NCBI GenBank assembly: GCA_965205275.1 | Contig: OZ242168.1 | Coordinates: 434,001-498,000 of the forward strand | From: WTFY01 sp965205275 | GTDB lineage: Bacteria; Pseudomonadota; Gammaproteobacteria; UBA4575 | Length of the DNA: 64,000 nt | Direction: 5' to 3' | In this document: piece by piece, positions 27,156 to 36,288 of the stretch | Numbering within the stretch: the stretch's first letter is position 1 | How the letters are laid out: each line of letters opens with the position of its first letter | Made by a program: the position numbers and the translations under genes | Notes under the pieces: generated by a model | What the model was told of the DNA's origin: nothing | What the model saw: the letters and a program-made list of their open reading frames with translations, nothing else | The model's database searches: none

Positions 27156-27602
27156 ATGAAGGTCGAAATCCGGGATTCCATATTCGATCCCTGGCAGGAG
27201 GTTCAAAGCTATCAGGAAGGACATCTGAATAAACCCGGGAAATTCGGGGCAACGGCGATGTTCGTCGGTACGATGCGGGACTTCAATGCAGGCGATGAAG
27301 TACGTTCAATGTATCTGGAACATTACCCGGAGATGACTCAAAAGCATTTACGAAAAATCGCACAGGAGGCTGCAGACAGGTGGGAAATACTGGACGTTTT
27401 GCTGTTGCATCGTACAGGTCAGGTGTTCCCGAACGACCCTATTGTATGCGTAGCGGTCTGGTCGGCCCATCGGGCAGCCGCCTATGAGGCCAACCGGTTT
27501 ATCATGGAGGACCTGAAGTCCAAAACCCCGATCTGGAAGAAGGAGCACCTGAAGACACAGGAACGCTGGGTGACAGGAAACGGAAATAAAACTACCCGGT
27601 AA
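27156..27602 (+). CDS. moaE: Molybdopterin synthase catalytic subunit MoaE
   Basis: Large subunit of molybdopterin synthase, which inserts dithiolene sulfur into precursor Z using MoaD thiocarboxylate. The 148-residue protein shows FVGTMRDFNAGDEV, LEHYPEMTQK, HRTGQVFPNDPIVCVAVWSAHR and the active-site lysine block PIWKKEHLK. No moaD, moaA or moaC is adjacent. The ATG at 27156 follows a modest GAGGGG site. Confidence 0.92.
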   Translation: MKVEIRDSIFDPWQEVQSYQEGHLNKPGKFGATAMFVGTMRDFNAGDEVRSMYLEHYPEMTQKHLRKIAQEAADRWEILDVLLLHRTGQVFPNDPIVCVAVWSAHRAAAYEANRFIMEDLKSKTPIWKKEHLKTQERWVTGNGNKTTR

Positions 27603-27688
27603 GGTCGATCGGGTTTTCGTGTTCCGCCCGGAAGGTACCGTCGTTTCCGAAGCTCCTGATTTTCAATCCTGAATCTCTTTTGTGTGAC

Positions 27689-28972
27689 CTATACGATTGC
27701 CTCGAAGGGCAGCACCTGGACCGTGTCACCTGCTTCAATACCTGAAGATTCCATGGGCAGTATGATGAAGCAGTTGGCATCCGACATGGAGCGCAGGATT
27801 CCTGAGCCCTGGGGGCCTGTCCGGGATACCTCGTAGCGGTAACCCGGGATGTCATCGTTTGTCGCCCTGGTCAGAATGCCCCGTTGATATTCTACGCGTC
27901 CTGCCCGTTTACGTAGTCTTGAAGAGCAGGTTGCAGCAATGGTTAAAGGCTCATGGTGGGTAGTGCCCATCATCTTTTTAAGGGCCGGCTGTACAAACAT
28001 ATAGAAGGTAACCATGACGGAAACCGGATTGCCGGGCAGGCCGAAAAACCAGGCTTCCCTGATTTTTCCAAATGCCAGGGGCCGGCCCGGTTTCATGGCA
28101 ACTTTCCAGAAGTTAACGGCGCCGGTTTTTTCCAGCGTTTCCTTCACAAAATCGGCCTCACCGACGGATACACCCCCTGAAGTAATGACGGCATCTGCCT
28201 GGTCTGCTGCATCTGAAAAAGCTTGTTCTACCGCATTCCTCTCGTCCCGGATAACACCCATGTCGTTAATTTCAACGCCCAGGCGGGATAGCATGCCGTA
28301 TAAGGTATAGCGGTTGCTGTCATAGATCTGGCCTTTTTCCAGCTTAGTCCCTACCGGGCGAAGCTCATCGCCTGTTGAGAAAAAGGCAACACGCAGTTTT
28401 TTGTATACGGTGACTTCGCTGATGCCGACGGAAGCCAGCAACCCCAATTCCGCAGGACTGATGTATTTGCCCTGGTCCAGTACGGTATCGCCGACCGTTA
28501 TGTCTTCGCCCGCATGGCGGACGTTTTGTCCGGGTTTGTTATTGTGATCGATGCGTATCGTGTCGCCTTTTTTTTGAACGCGCTCTTGTATGACGACCGT
28601 ATCGGAATTTTCGGGCATGGCGGCTCCCGTCATGATACGTACACATTCGCCGCGTTTGACGGTGCCTGGATAAGGTCGGCCTGCCCAGGAAGTCCCGATA
28701 ATGGACAAGGTCTGCTGTTTTTGAGTGGGAATGTCTTCTCCGCGAATGGCGTACCCATCCATTGCGGAATTTGTATGACCCGGTACGTTGATTTTTGAAC
28801 GTACCTCTTTGGCGACCGAGCGCCCGAGTGCATCCCGGACCGGAACCGTTTCAGTCTGCTGAAGTCTGTTTACCGCATTGATAATTTGCGTTAAAGCCTG
28901 CTTGGCATCCAGAGACGCCGGATCGAAATCATCCATACAGCTGGGGTCATAATTCAGGTCAGTGGTAGTCAT
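27689..28972 (-). CDS. moeA: Molybdopterin molybdenumtransferase MoeA
   Basis: Inserts molybdate into adenylylated molybdopterin. The 427-residue protein contains NSAMDGYAIRGED near residue 65-77, GAAMPENSDTVVIQE, and the MoCF-domain SGGVSVGEADFVKETL. LPGNPVSVMVTFYMFV and a C-terminal beta-barrel ending SSGIEAGDTVQVLPF complete it. Length and order are typical. It is convergent with moaE. Confidence 0.94.
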   Translation of the reverse strand: MTTTDLNYDPSCMDDFDPASLDAKQALTQIINAVNRLQQTETVPVRDALGRSVAKEVRSKINVPGHTNSAMDGYAIRGEDIPTQKQQTLSIIGTSWAGRPYPGTVKRGECVRIMTGAAMPENSDTVVIQERVQKKGDTIRIDHNNKPGQNVRHAGEDITVGDTVLDQGKYISPAELGLLASVGISEVTVYKKLRVAFFSTGDELRPVGTKLEKGQIYDSNRYTLYGMLSRLGVEINDMGVIRDERNAVEQAFSDAADQADAVITSGGVSVGEADFVKETLEKTGAVNFWKVAMKPGRPLAFGKIREAWFFGLPGNPVSVMVTFYMFVQPALKKMMGTTHHEPLTIAATCSSRLRKRAGRVEYQRGILTRATNDDIPGYRYEVSRTGPQGSGILRSMSDANCFIILPMESSGIEAGDTVQVLPFEAIV

Positions 28973-29322
28973 GGTATATTTTGTGAACGGAACCCCGCTT
29001 AGTATACTCGGGATGTATTCAAAGTATGAACCCGGATTACCTGTTCCATTTTATATTTTTTCATGACCCTCTGTACGTCACAGGGTGGCTGTACTTTGCA
29101 ATGATTGCCTGGGTATTATTTCCAGGGAGGTATCAGAGGATCAGCCGGAATTGTCTTGACAAGCCTGTGAGTGAATAGTCCTCTGCACCGCGTAAATGAT
29201 CGTATTCGATCATTGGCAGTTCCTTTGGTTGTACATGCGGCAGCGATGACACGGTCTGTTGGAGTACAATAGGGTTTGTTGGCGTATTGCGTTAAGGCAT
29301 AATTTAACCGAAGGAGTTCTTG
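28973..29322. other. 350-base gap between moeA and fadE with one possible small ORF
   Basis: Divergent promoter region of moeA and fadE. It holds one small frame on the + strand at 29026-29178 (50 residues, starting MNPDYLFHFIFFHDPLYVTG) with a hydrophobic middle (WLYFAMIAWVLF) and basic end, like a one-pass microprotein. No good ribosome site is seen before it, so coding is uncertain. A possible -10 CATAAT precedes fadE. Nothing else was identified. Confidence 0.35.
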
Positions 29323-31824
29323 ATGACGTTAATTGTCTGGTTACTGGCGCTCGGCGGCCTGATTTTTGGTCTGGCCAGAGCCAAGTGGTCATTTTCTACC
29401 TGGACCCTGATACTGGGCGGTGGTCTGCTGTTCCTTACGCTGTTCGGTTTTCTGGGTGTATTCAGCGGGACTGTCATCTGGGTACTTTTCTTACTTGTGG
29501 CACTGCTCAACGCTCCTGATCTGCGCATCAGGTTCGTTAGCAAACCGATGTTTGCTTATCTACAAAGGGTGCTGCCTCCGATGTCGGATACCGAGCGTGA
29601 CGCGGTTGAAGCCGGCACCGCATGGTGGGAAGCGGAATTGTTTCAGGGAGATCCCGACTGGCCGAAACTGCTGGAGCACAAGACTTCGGAACTTTCTGCG
29701 AAAGAGCAGGCATTTCTGGATGGGCCTGTAGAAGAGTTCTGCCGGATGATTGATGACTGGGAAATGACCAGTAACCTTAATGATCTGCCACCTGAAGCCT
29801 GGGAATTTCTCAAGAAGAACAAATTCTTTGGCATGATCATTCCAAAAAAATACGGGGGTCTTGAATTCTCGGCCATCGCACATTCTGCCGCAGTCATGAA
29901 AATTTCGACCCGCAGCAGCAGCGCAGCCGTCACGGTGATGGTGCCTAATTCACTGGGCCCTGCGGAGCTTTTATTGCATTACGGCACGGAAGAACAAAAA
30001 AGCTATTACCTGTCGCGGCTGGCCGTAGGTGAAGAAATCCCCTGTTTTGCCTTGACTGGGCCTGATGCCGGGTCGGATGCGAGTGCCATACCCGATACGG
30101 GTGTGGTCTGCAAGGGCATGCATGAAGGCGAGGAAGTTCTGGGTATGCGTGTGAACTGGGCAAAACGCTATATCACACTGGGGCCTGTGGCTACGGTATT
30201 GGGGCTTGCCTTTAAAGCCTATGACCCTGACGGCCTGCTGGGCGATCGGGAAGACCTCGGTATGACCTGTGCGCTCATTCCGACCGGTACGCCGGGTGTG
30301 CGCATCGGCACCCGGCACAACCCGCTTAACGCATCCATTCAAAACGGGCCGAACTGGGGCCAGGATGTGTTTGTTCCGATAGACTGGGTCATTGGCGGGC
30401 AGGAGCAGATCGGCAAAGGCTGGCGCATGCTTGTGGAATGCCTCTCTGTCGGGCGTGGAATTTCACTGCCCGCATTGGGCGCGGGTGCCGGAAAGTTTGC
30501 CAGTTATATGACCGGTGCCTATGCACGTGTCCGCCGACAATTTGGCGTTCCGATTGGCAAGTTCGAGGGGGTTGAAGAAGCGCTGAGCAGGATAGGGGGG
30601 TTGACCTACATGATGGAAGCCGGGCGCAGGCTGACAGCTTCGGCCATCGACCACGGCGAAAAACCGTCAGTCGCGACGGCCATACTCAAATATCACAATA
30701 CCGAAGGCATGCGTCAGGTGATCAATGATGCAATGGATGTGCATGGCGGGCGTGGAATCTGTCTGGGTCCGAGTAATTATCTTGCGCAAATCTACCAGTC
30801 CATACCGATCGGCATCACCGTCGAAGGTGCCAATATTCTGGTCCGCAGCCTGATCATCTTCGGGCAGGGCGCAATGCGCTGTCATCCGCACCTCATGGCA
30901 GAAATTAGTGCGGCGTCCAATCCGGATCCGGAAGCCGGGCTGCGTGAATTTGATAAAGCCTTGTTCCGGCATCTCGGGTATACCATTTGCAACGGTGCAC
31001 GATCATTTTTATATGGCCTGACTCGAAGCCGACTCGCACCGAGCCCGATACAGGGACCCACTAACGGGTACTTCAAGCGTTTGGCAAGAATGAGTGCAAG
31101 CTATGCGTTCGTCTCCGATATTGCCATGCTGTTTTTAGGCGGAGGGCTCAAGCGCAAGGAAAAACTTTCAGGCCGTTTTGCGGATGCCTTGAGCTATATG
31201 TATTTGTGCTCCGCAATACTCAAGCACTATCAGGACACAGGCCGGCCGGCGGCCGATCTGCCGCTTGTAGAGTGGGGTGCAAAGTATTGCCTGTACCGTG
31301 TGCAAGACGCATTGGATGAAATCATGCGAAATTTTCCATCGCCCGCAGTCGGGCAGCTTCTTCGTGCCATTGTTTTCCCGACCGGTAAAAGCCTGCGTTA
31401 CCCGAATGACGAAACCGGTCACCACGTTGCAAGGATCCTCATTGAACCTTCCGCAGCCCGGGACCGGCTTACGGATGGAATCTTCAAGAGCGTGGATCCA
31501 CAGGACCCCATTGGGCGGGTGCAACATGCACTGAATGCCGTCATTGCCGCAGAAGAGGCAGAGCGCAAACTCAAGAAAGCCCGTATTTTTCCACCCGAAC
31601 TGGGCCGGCCCGGTAACTGGCTGGAGAATGCGGTAGCCCAGGATATTGTTACGGAACAGGAAGCCAGGCTGGTTGAACAGGCGCATAACGCAACACAGGC
31701 TGCAATCATGGTGGATGATTTTCCGGCAGGCAGAAAAGGCAGTCCCAAAAAAGCCCGTGCAAGGAAAGCAGTCCGAAGGTCTGCGAAAAAGCCGGTTGGA
31801 AAAGCTGATACCAAGCCGGCTTGA
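29323..31824 (+). CDS. fadE: Acyl-CoA dehydrogenase FadE
   Basis: First oxidation step of fatty-acid beta-oxidation, membrane associated. The 833-residue size matches the long FadE type. It begins with two hydrophobic spans (about 1-20 and 25-55) followed by the dehydrogenase core (FFGMIIPKKYGGLEFS, CFALTGPDAGSDASAI, FGVPIGKFEGVEE, DVHGGRGICLGPSNYLAQIYQ). The FadE-specific C-terminal domain ends in a Lys/Arg/Ala-rich tail. The start is ATG 29323, seated 5 bases after AAGGAGT at 29311-29317; an in-frame TTG one codon upstream is less likely. The last 200 bases recur in mutated form at 35099-35299. Confidence 0.94.
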   Translation: MTLIVWLLALGGLIFGLARAKWSFSTWTLILGGGLLFLTLFGFLGVFSGTVIWVLFLLVALLNAPDLRIRFVSKPMFAYLQRVLPPMSDTERDAVEAGTAWWEAELFQGDPDWPKLLEHKTSELSAKEQAFLDGPVEEFCRMIDDWEMTSNLNDLPPEAWEFLKKNKFFGMIIPKKYGGLEFSAIAHSAAVMKISTRSSSAAVTVMVPNSLGPAELLLHYGTEEQKSYYLSRLAVGEEIPCFALTGPDAGSDASAIPDTGVVCKGMHEGEEVLGMRVNWAKRYITLGPVATVLGLAFKAYDPDGLLGDREDLGMTCALIPTGTPGVRIGTRHNPLNASIQNGPNWGQDVFVPIDWVIGGQEQIGKGWRMLVECLSVGRGISLPALGAGAGKFASYMTGAYARVRRQFGVPIGKFEGVEEALSRIGGLTYMMEAGRRLTASAIDHGEKPSVATAILKYHNTEGMRQVINDAMDVHGGRGICLGPSNYLAQIYQSIPIGITVEGANILVRSLIIFGQGAMRCHPHLMAEISAASNPDPEAGLREFDKALFRHLGYTICNGARSFLYGLTRSRLAPSPIQGPTNGYFKRLARMSASYAFVSDIAMLFLGGGLKRKEKLSGRFADALSYMYLCSAILKHYQDTGRPAADLPLVEWGAKYCLYRVQDALDEIMRNFPSPAVGQLLRAIVFPTGKSLRYPNDETGHHVARILIEPSAARDRLTDGIFKSVDPQDPIGRVQHALNAVIAAEEAERKLKKARIFPPELGRPGNWLENAVAQDIVTEQEARLVEQAHNATQAAIMVDDFPAGRKGSPKKARARKAVRRSAKKPVGKADTKPA

Positions 31825-32019
31825 AGCCGCTTGATGAGGCGAATTGCATAGCTGCAGTTGTTGCATGCCCTTCGGAGACAGGCCTGATTTTGGCAGGTCC
31901 CGCATTCATCATGAAGTCTGTCATTTGCTGAAGAGTCCTGATTTGCTTGATAGCCATGATGCGGTTCATTCGACCATCATGGGCAAAAAAGACTCGACTG
32001 TTCAGGCTGTTTGGCCTTG

Positions 32020-32208
32020 TCCGATTCATTTATAGAATCCTTTAACCGCAGTTTTCGGGACGAGTGTTTGAACCGGCATTGGTTCTTGTCATTGGAGGAA
32101 GCAAAGGAGAAGATAGAGGCCTGGGGGCAGGAGTATAATGAGAGTCGACCTCACAGGGCTCTCAATGATCTGTCGCCCAGTCAGTACGCGGTTTTAAAGG
32201 CCGCATAA
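32020..32208 (+). pseudogene. IS3-family transposase 3' remnant
   Basis: Only the last 60 or so residues of an integrase-core transposase remain: FIESFNRSFRDECLNRHWF, then LSLEEAKEKIEAW, YNESRPHRALNDLSPSQYA and a stop. This is the DDE-domain end (the Glu of the triad is in FIESFNR) of IS407-like IS3 members. No upstream part or start is present. It lies just past fadE and is followed by duplicated IS-end-like sequence, so it is a scar of a former insertion. Confidence 0.8.
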
Positions 32209-32303
32209 CCCGCCAGATTCTCATTGGGTCTGGTACTAAAAATGGGTGACCTCCATAACCCGCCAGAGCCACAATCGGCATGGTACTAAAAATGGGTGAC
32301 CAC
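32204..32303. repeat. Two tandem 50-base copies of an IS end
   Basis: Two units of exactly 50 bases (32204-32253 and 32254-32303) each begin CATAACCCGCCAGA and contain TGGTACTAAAAATGGGTGAC (32231-32250 and 32281-32300). The middle 13 or so bases differ. They directly follow the transposase remnant, so they are probably duplicated right ends of the lost IS. Confidence 0.75.
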
Positions 32304-32354
32304 CTGCGTAGGTCTTTCAGTCAAGGGCGTTTCAGATTAGGCACTCCTGGTTTA

Positions 32355-34811
32355 TCAGAAGTACATGCGCGCAGTCACGCCAAAGGTACGGGGCTGACCT
32401 ACCCTGTAGCCAAGTCGGGCTCCTCCTCCTCTTTCACGGTCAAATGACAGCTTCGGATTTTCATCCGTGATGTTTTTTGCAAACACCGTGAACTCCACAG
32501 CGTCATACACAAGACCCGCAGACAGGTTGATCAGATGGTATGAATCAAGTTCCAGATCAACTTCCGTGGTCTGACCGGGGGGTGTGCCCGCATAGCCATG
32601 GCCTACCGTGAAACGCTCCTCACCTTGCACCTGATCGCCAGGTTGCGTGATGCTGTCATCCACGTACTGCCAGGAAGCCGAGAGATAGCTTTCGTCTGCA
32701 TTCAGAAAGCCCGGCAGCGTGTAGGTGACGGACCCGGAAAGCTGCCATTCGGGAACCGAAGGGATACGGTTACCGTCCTCGATTCCGTGAAGCACGCTTC
32801 CATCGGGTGCTGCGACAGTGGAATCAAACTCCGCCTCCACATAGCTTCCTGCAAAAGTAAACTGCAAGGAACTTGTCGGGCGAACAGACATTTCAAGCTC
32901 TGCTCCCACAGTGTGAGCCTCAGGTACACTGATGGTAACACGCGATGAACATGGACCTGCGTCAATGTTTACACCCAGATCTTCAATATCGGAATAAAAT
33001 ACCGAGCCATTAACCGTAAATCTTTCAAACGATGACTTGAAACCGACCTCGTAGTTCCAGAGCGTCTCATCGTCGAATTCCTGAAAACCTTCGTAAATAG
33101 CGTAATGATCTATTGTTTCCCCTGTTTCGTCCCCATTGGAATCCTTTACTTTTTCGAGGCAAAGATCTCGATTCAACGGGTCATTCACCCCTCCCAGACG
33201 AAATCCCTTGGAGATTTGTGCGTTCAGCCTGACATGATCGGTGGCCTCGTAGCTGACCATGTAGCGGGGATTGTATCCGTCGGAAGATACCCTGGCGTCC
33301 TGATTCTGCGCATCTGAGTTCGAGAAAGGACCGCCTGATCTGAAGGTCTTGTCCTCTTCCCAGTCATACCAGCGCAGCCCGGCGGTCAGGCCCAGGCGGT
33401 CCAGCAACATGTAGGTTACCTCCCCGAACAACGCGTATTGCGTCAAGTCGTAAGTCAGGTCGGAGTTATACGGCGAGTCGACAGCATCGGGGAAATTGTC
33501 GCTAGCCGAGGGCACGAAGAGCGCATCGTACCCCGGCGTGGGCAGGCGCTGGGAATAGTCACGTTCCACATCCGAGTAAAATACGCCTGCAAGCCACTGC
33601 AGCGCACTGTCATCACTTGAACTCAAACGCAGCTCATGAGTCACCTGCTCAAGGTCCGTAGTGTCGCGCAGATTGGATGGACGCAATACTTCATCTTCCT
33701 CAAACCCTACGTCAACACTCACGCTGCCGGTAAGCGCACTGGCGTCGCGGCTGACCAGAATGTCGCGGCTGATATAACTTGTGGTATACGTGATGTCAAA
33801 GGACTCTTTGATGCCCCACTTGATTACCGTATCGAGGATCAGGGTTTCATCTTCGAAAGCCTCGTCGAGCAGCAAAAACTGCTCTCTTCTGCCAAGGCTC
33901 ACTGGGGTGCGTTTTTCGGGATCGGTATAGGGGTTTTTGAACAGATTGTATACTTCCTCGCGGTTGAAACCCTCATGATCGATGTCCTGATAGACAACAC
34001 GCGAGGTGATGGACAGATTTTCAGCCGGTTCCCATAATAGCGCGATGCGCCCGCCGTGACGGGTGCCGTCATTGACATCATCATCCTCACCCCCTTCTTT
34101 TTGAAGCGCGTCAATGAACCCGCCATAACCCGTATAGTAGGCAACGGCCCGGGCAGCCGCCTTATCTCCCAGGGAAATGTTGCTGGCCAGTTTGAAATAT
34201 TCTCCGTTCGAACCTCCATCTATCTGGTTTGCATCAATCTCGATTTTGGTTTCATTCACGCCTATAAGCGGCTGGTTGGTGATGTAACGGACGGTACCAC
34301 CGATTGAACCGGATCCGAACAGCGTACCCTGCGGGCCTCTCAAAGTTTCCACCCGATTCAAGTCAAACAGATCGATATCTGGAGTAAACAGCGACAAGGA
34401 GATCGGGGTTTCATCGAGATAGATCCCTACCTGCTCCTTGATACCGGGCTGATCCCGCACAATCTGCCCCGATGAAATGCCGCGGATGCTGACCACGCTC
34501 TGGCCAGGTCCCAGGTTCTGTATGGAAAACCCCGCCACATTGCGGGAAAGATCCTCCAGATCCGTGATGTTCAGGCGTTCGATATCCTGTTCCGACTGGA
34601 CATTCAGGGAAAAGGGCACATCTTGTTCAGCCTGTGGGCGTTTGGTGGCCGTTACAAATATTCCTGGAAGCATGAGACTGCTTCCTTGATCTGGATTCAG
34701 GGGTTCCATTTCTTCTTCCTGCGCAAGCACATTCGTTGCAAACGCGGTAAAAACAATGGAAAAGAATAAAAAAGTCCACGCAGATATATAGGAGCCGTTT
34801 GTTTGCTTCAT
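32355..34811 (-). CDS. TonB-dependent outer-membrane receptor
   Basis: Full-length 818-residue receptor with signal peptide (cleavage near residue 30 after NVLA). It has a TonB-box-like GIFVTATKRPQ, a plug domain (VPFSLNVQSEQDIERL, VSIRGISSG, VETLRGPQGTLFGSGSIGGTV) and a long beta-barrel ending GVTARMYF with terminal Phe. Plug and barrel style resemble the large environmental TonB receptors of sphingomonads and marine gammaproteobacteria; the substrate cannot be read. No ABC transporter or siderophore gene is near. It is bracketed by transposase remnants and by the two copies of the fadE 3' end, pointing to acquisition as a cassette. Confidence 0.9.
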   Translation of the reverse strand: MKQTNGSYISAWTFLFFSIVFTAFATNVLAQEEEMEPLNPDQGSSLMLPGIFVTATKRPQAEQDVPFSLNVQSEQDIERLNITDLEDLSRNVAGFSIQNLGPGQSVVSIRGISSGQIVRDQPGIKEQVGIYLDETPISLSLFTPDIDLFDLNRVETLRGPQGTLFGSGSIGGTVRYITNQPLIGVNETKIEIDANQIDGGSNGEYFKLASNISLGDKAAARAVAYYTGYGGFIDALQKEGGEDDDVNDGTRHGGRIALLWEPAENLSITSRVVYQDIDHEGFNREEVYNLFKNPYTDPEKRTPVSLGRREQFLLLDEAFEDETLILDTVIKWGIKESFDITYTTSYISRDILVSRDASALTGSVSVDVGFEEDEVLRPSNLRDTTDLEQVTHELRLSSSDDSALQWLAGVFYSDVERDYSQRLPTPGYDALFVPSASDNFPDAVDSPYNSDLTYDLTQYALFGEVTYMLLDRLGLTAGLRWYDWEEDKTFRSGGPFSNSDAQNQDARVSSDGYNPRYMVSYEATDHVRLNAQISKGFRLGGVNDPLNRDLCLEKVKDSNGDETGETIDHYAIYEGFQEFDDETLWNYEVGFKSSFERFTVNGSVFYSDIEDLGVNIDAGPCSSRVTISVPEAHTVGAELEMSVRPTSSLQFTFAGSYVEAEFDSTVAAPDGSVLHGIEDGNRIPSVPEWQLSGSVTYTLPGFLNADESYLSASWQYVDDSITQPGDQVQGEERFTVGHGYAGTPPGQTTEVDLELDSYHLINLSAGLVYDAVEFTVFAKNITDENPKLSFDRERGGGARLGYRVGQPRTFGVTARMYF

Positions 34812-34922
34812 GCCAATCTCCTGTATGCACTTGCTGGCAAGATTCTTAGGTCTAAACCCTAATTTTTGTGTTACGGTATAGCCTACCCGATATTTTGGGA
34901 AATAAATATGATGTGTATGCGT

Positions 34923-35098
34923 CTACCACATATGGAAGGTGCGATTGAAGTGCTCACACACAGCGTTCGTCTTTGGGGTCTTGGGACAGGTCCACAGGTG
35001 CACGATGTGGCGGTCTATAAGCAAGGCATCGAACGTCCCCTTGAATACGCTGCCGCCATCGGTGATGATCGGTTCGACCGGGAACAGGGTCAACCTGG
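34923..35098 (-). pseudogene. DDE transposase/integrase-core remnant (IS481/IS3-like)
   Basis: Reading the minus strand from 35087 gives LFPVEPIITDGGSVFKGTF, then IVHLWTCPKTPKTNAVCEHFNRTF and a TAG at 34925-34923. This is the second Asp (ITDGG), the PKTN turn and the Glu (CEHFNRT) of an integrase-core domain. There is no start codon and the frame is truncated on both sides. Its right edge runs directly into the duplicated fadE end at 35099. Confidence 0.65.
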
Positions 35099-35299
35099 GC
35101 CCAGGATATTGTCACGGAGCAGGAAGCCAAGCTAGTTGAACGGGCACATGCCGTAACACAAGCTGCCATCATGGTTGATGATTTTCCGGCAAACAGAAAA
35201 AAAGACAGTCCCAGAAAAGCCCATGCAAGGAAAGCAGTCCGAAGGTCTACGAAAAAACCGACTAGAAAAGTTGACGAAAAGACGGCTTTGATGCAGTAA
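35099..35299 (+). pseudogene. Duplicated 3' end of fadE
   Basis: Translating from 35099 gives AQDIVTEQEAKLVERAH, then TQAAIMVDDFPANRKK and a basic tail ending in TAA at 35297. This closely repeats the FadE C-terminus encoded around 31634-31824 (AQDIVTEQEARLVEQAH, TQAAIMVDDFPAGRKG). The copies differ at many positions, including indels and the last codons, so this is an old duplication. No start or catalytic domain is present. Confidence 0.85.
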
Positions 35300-35351
35300 G
35301 CTATCTACTCTCAGTTGTTGCTATAAAACTAGGAACAAGGAGACTTACATT

Positions 35352-36275
35352 ATGAACAAATCTTCTGTATTTGCAGCGTTTATCGCTGTTTTCATTGCAT
35401 TTTGTATAGCGATTCCGGTGCAGGCCGAATCGAGGCTTTATGTCAGTGGTGAACTGGGCATGAACTTCGGTGAATCGCTGGATACTGAAGGGCGTGATAC
35501 TGACCGGGACAGTGTATGTGACGAAGTTATCAACCCTGCCTATGCAATGATTCAAAAATGTACGGATGCTCGCACGGGCAACTCATGGAAGAATAACTTC
35601 GGTTCCGACGAGGGCGTCTTGTTTGGCACGGCGCTCGGCTACCGGATCAGCGACTCACGCTTACGTGTTGAACTGGAATACTTCTACCGTGACACTGGCT
35701 ATGACGAGACCTCCGATATTGTCCTTCCCCTTGATGCGGCCACTGCCGCAAAGCTCAAAGGTGAAATTGAGACGGCGGAAGAGCGTACCGGTAGCCTTAC
35801 TTCGCACAATCTGTTTGCCAACCTGTACATGGATTTTGCGAACAACAGTCGGTTCACGCCGTATGTAGGGTTTGGCGTCGGCCTGGGGTTCACCGATCTG
35901 GACTATGGTCTCTTGGCTCAGAGAGGTTCTGACACGACAAAGTTTATTACCGTTGATGATATGATTACTGGTGCTGATGATATAAAGAATAGACTTGCCA
36001 ACACGGCCACTATCGAAGATGAAAAGCTCGACGACACATTGTTTGGTTATCAGGTGTTGTTTGGGGTGGACTACGTTCTCACCGAATCGTTGTTGCTCGG
36101 AGTCAAGGGGCGCTGGGTCAGCTTCGACTCCTTCAAGGATGGCGATGACTACGATCAGTTGCGCAACCACGCGTCCAATCTTCGCCTGGACGGAAGCGAG
36201 CCTGTGACGTACAAAATTAAGGTCGACGATATTGAAATGTTCGGTGTCAGTGTGAACCTCAAGTACCAGTTCTAA
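35352..36275 (+). CDS. Outer-membrane beta-barrel protein
   Basis: A 307-residue secreted protein with signal peptide (cleavage after PVQA, residue 25) and the opening YVSGELGMNFGESL. Alternating strands such as GVLFGTALGYRISDSRLRVELEYFY and PYVGFGVGLGFTDLDYG follow, and the C-terminal strand ends VSVNLKYQF with terminal Phe, the barrel-assembly signal. It resembles small Opa/OmpW-like surface barrels; no specific family was fixed. AAGGAG sits just upstream of the ATG. A collapsed tandem copy follows 13 bases later. Confidence 0.8.
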   Translation: MNKSSVFAAFIAVFIAFCIAIPVQAESRLYVSGELGMNFGESLDTEGRDTDRDSVCDEVINPAYAMIQKCTDARTGNSWKNNFGSDEGVLFGTALGYRISDSRLRVELEYFYRDTGYDETSDIVLPLDAATAAKLKGEIETAEERTGSLTSHNLFANLYMDFANNSRFTPYVGFGVGLGFTDLDYGLLAQRGSDTTKFITVDDMITGADDIKNRLANTATIEDEKLDDTLFGYQVLFGVDYVLTESLLLGVKGRWVSFDSFKDGDDYDQLRNHASNLRLDGSEPVTYKIKVDDIEMFGVSVNLKYQF

Positions 36276-36288
36276 AAAGAGCAAAGCT

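Noticed and set aside
31168..31905. 245-residue minus-strand frame across the 3' end of fadE
   Set aside because: Opposite strand of the conserved FadE C-terminal domain; Cys/Phe-rich random composition and no family resemblance.
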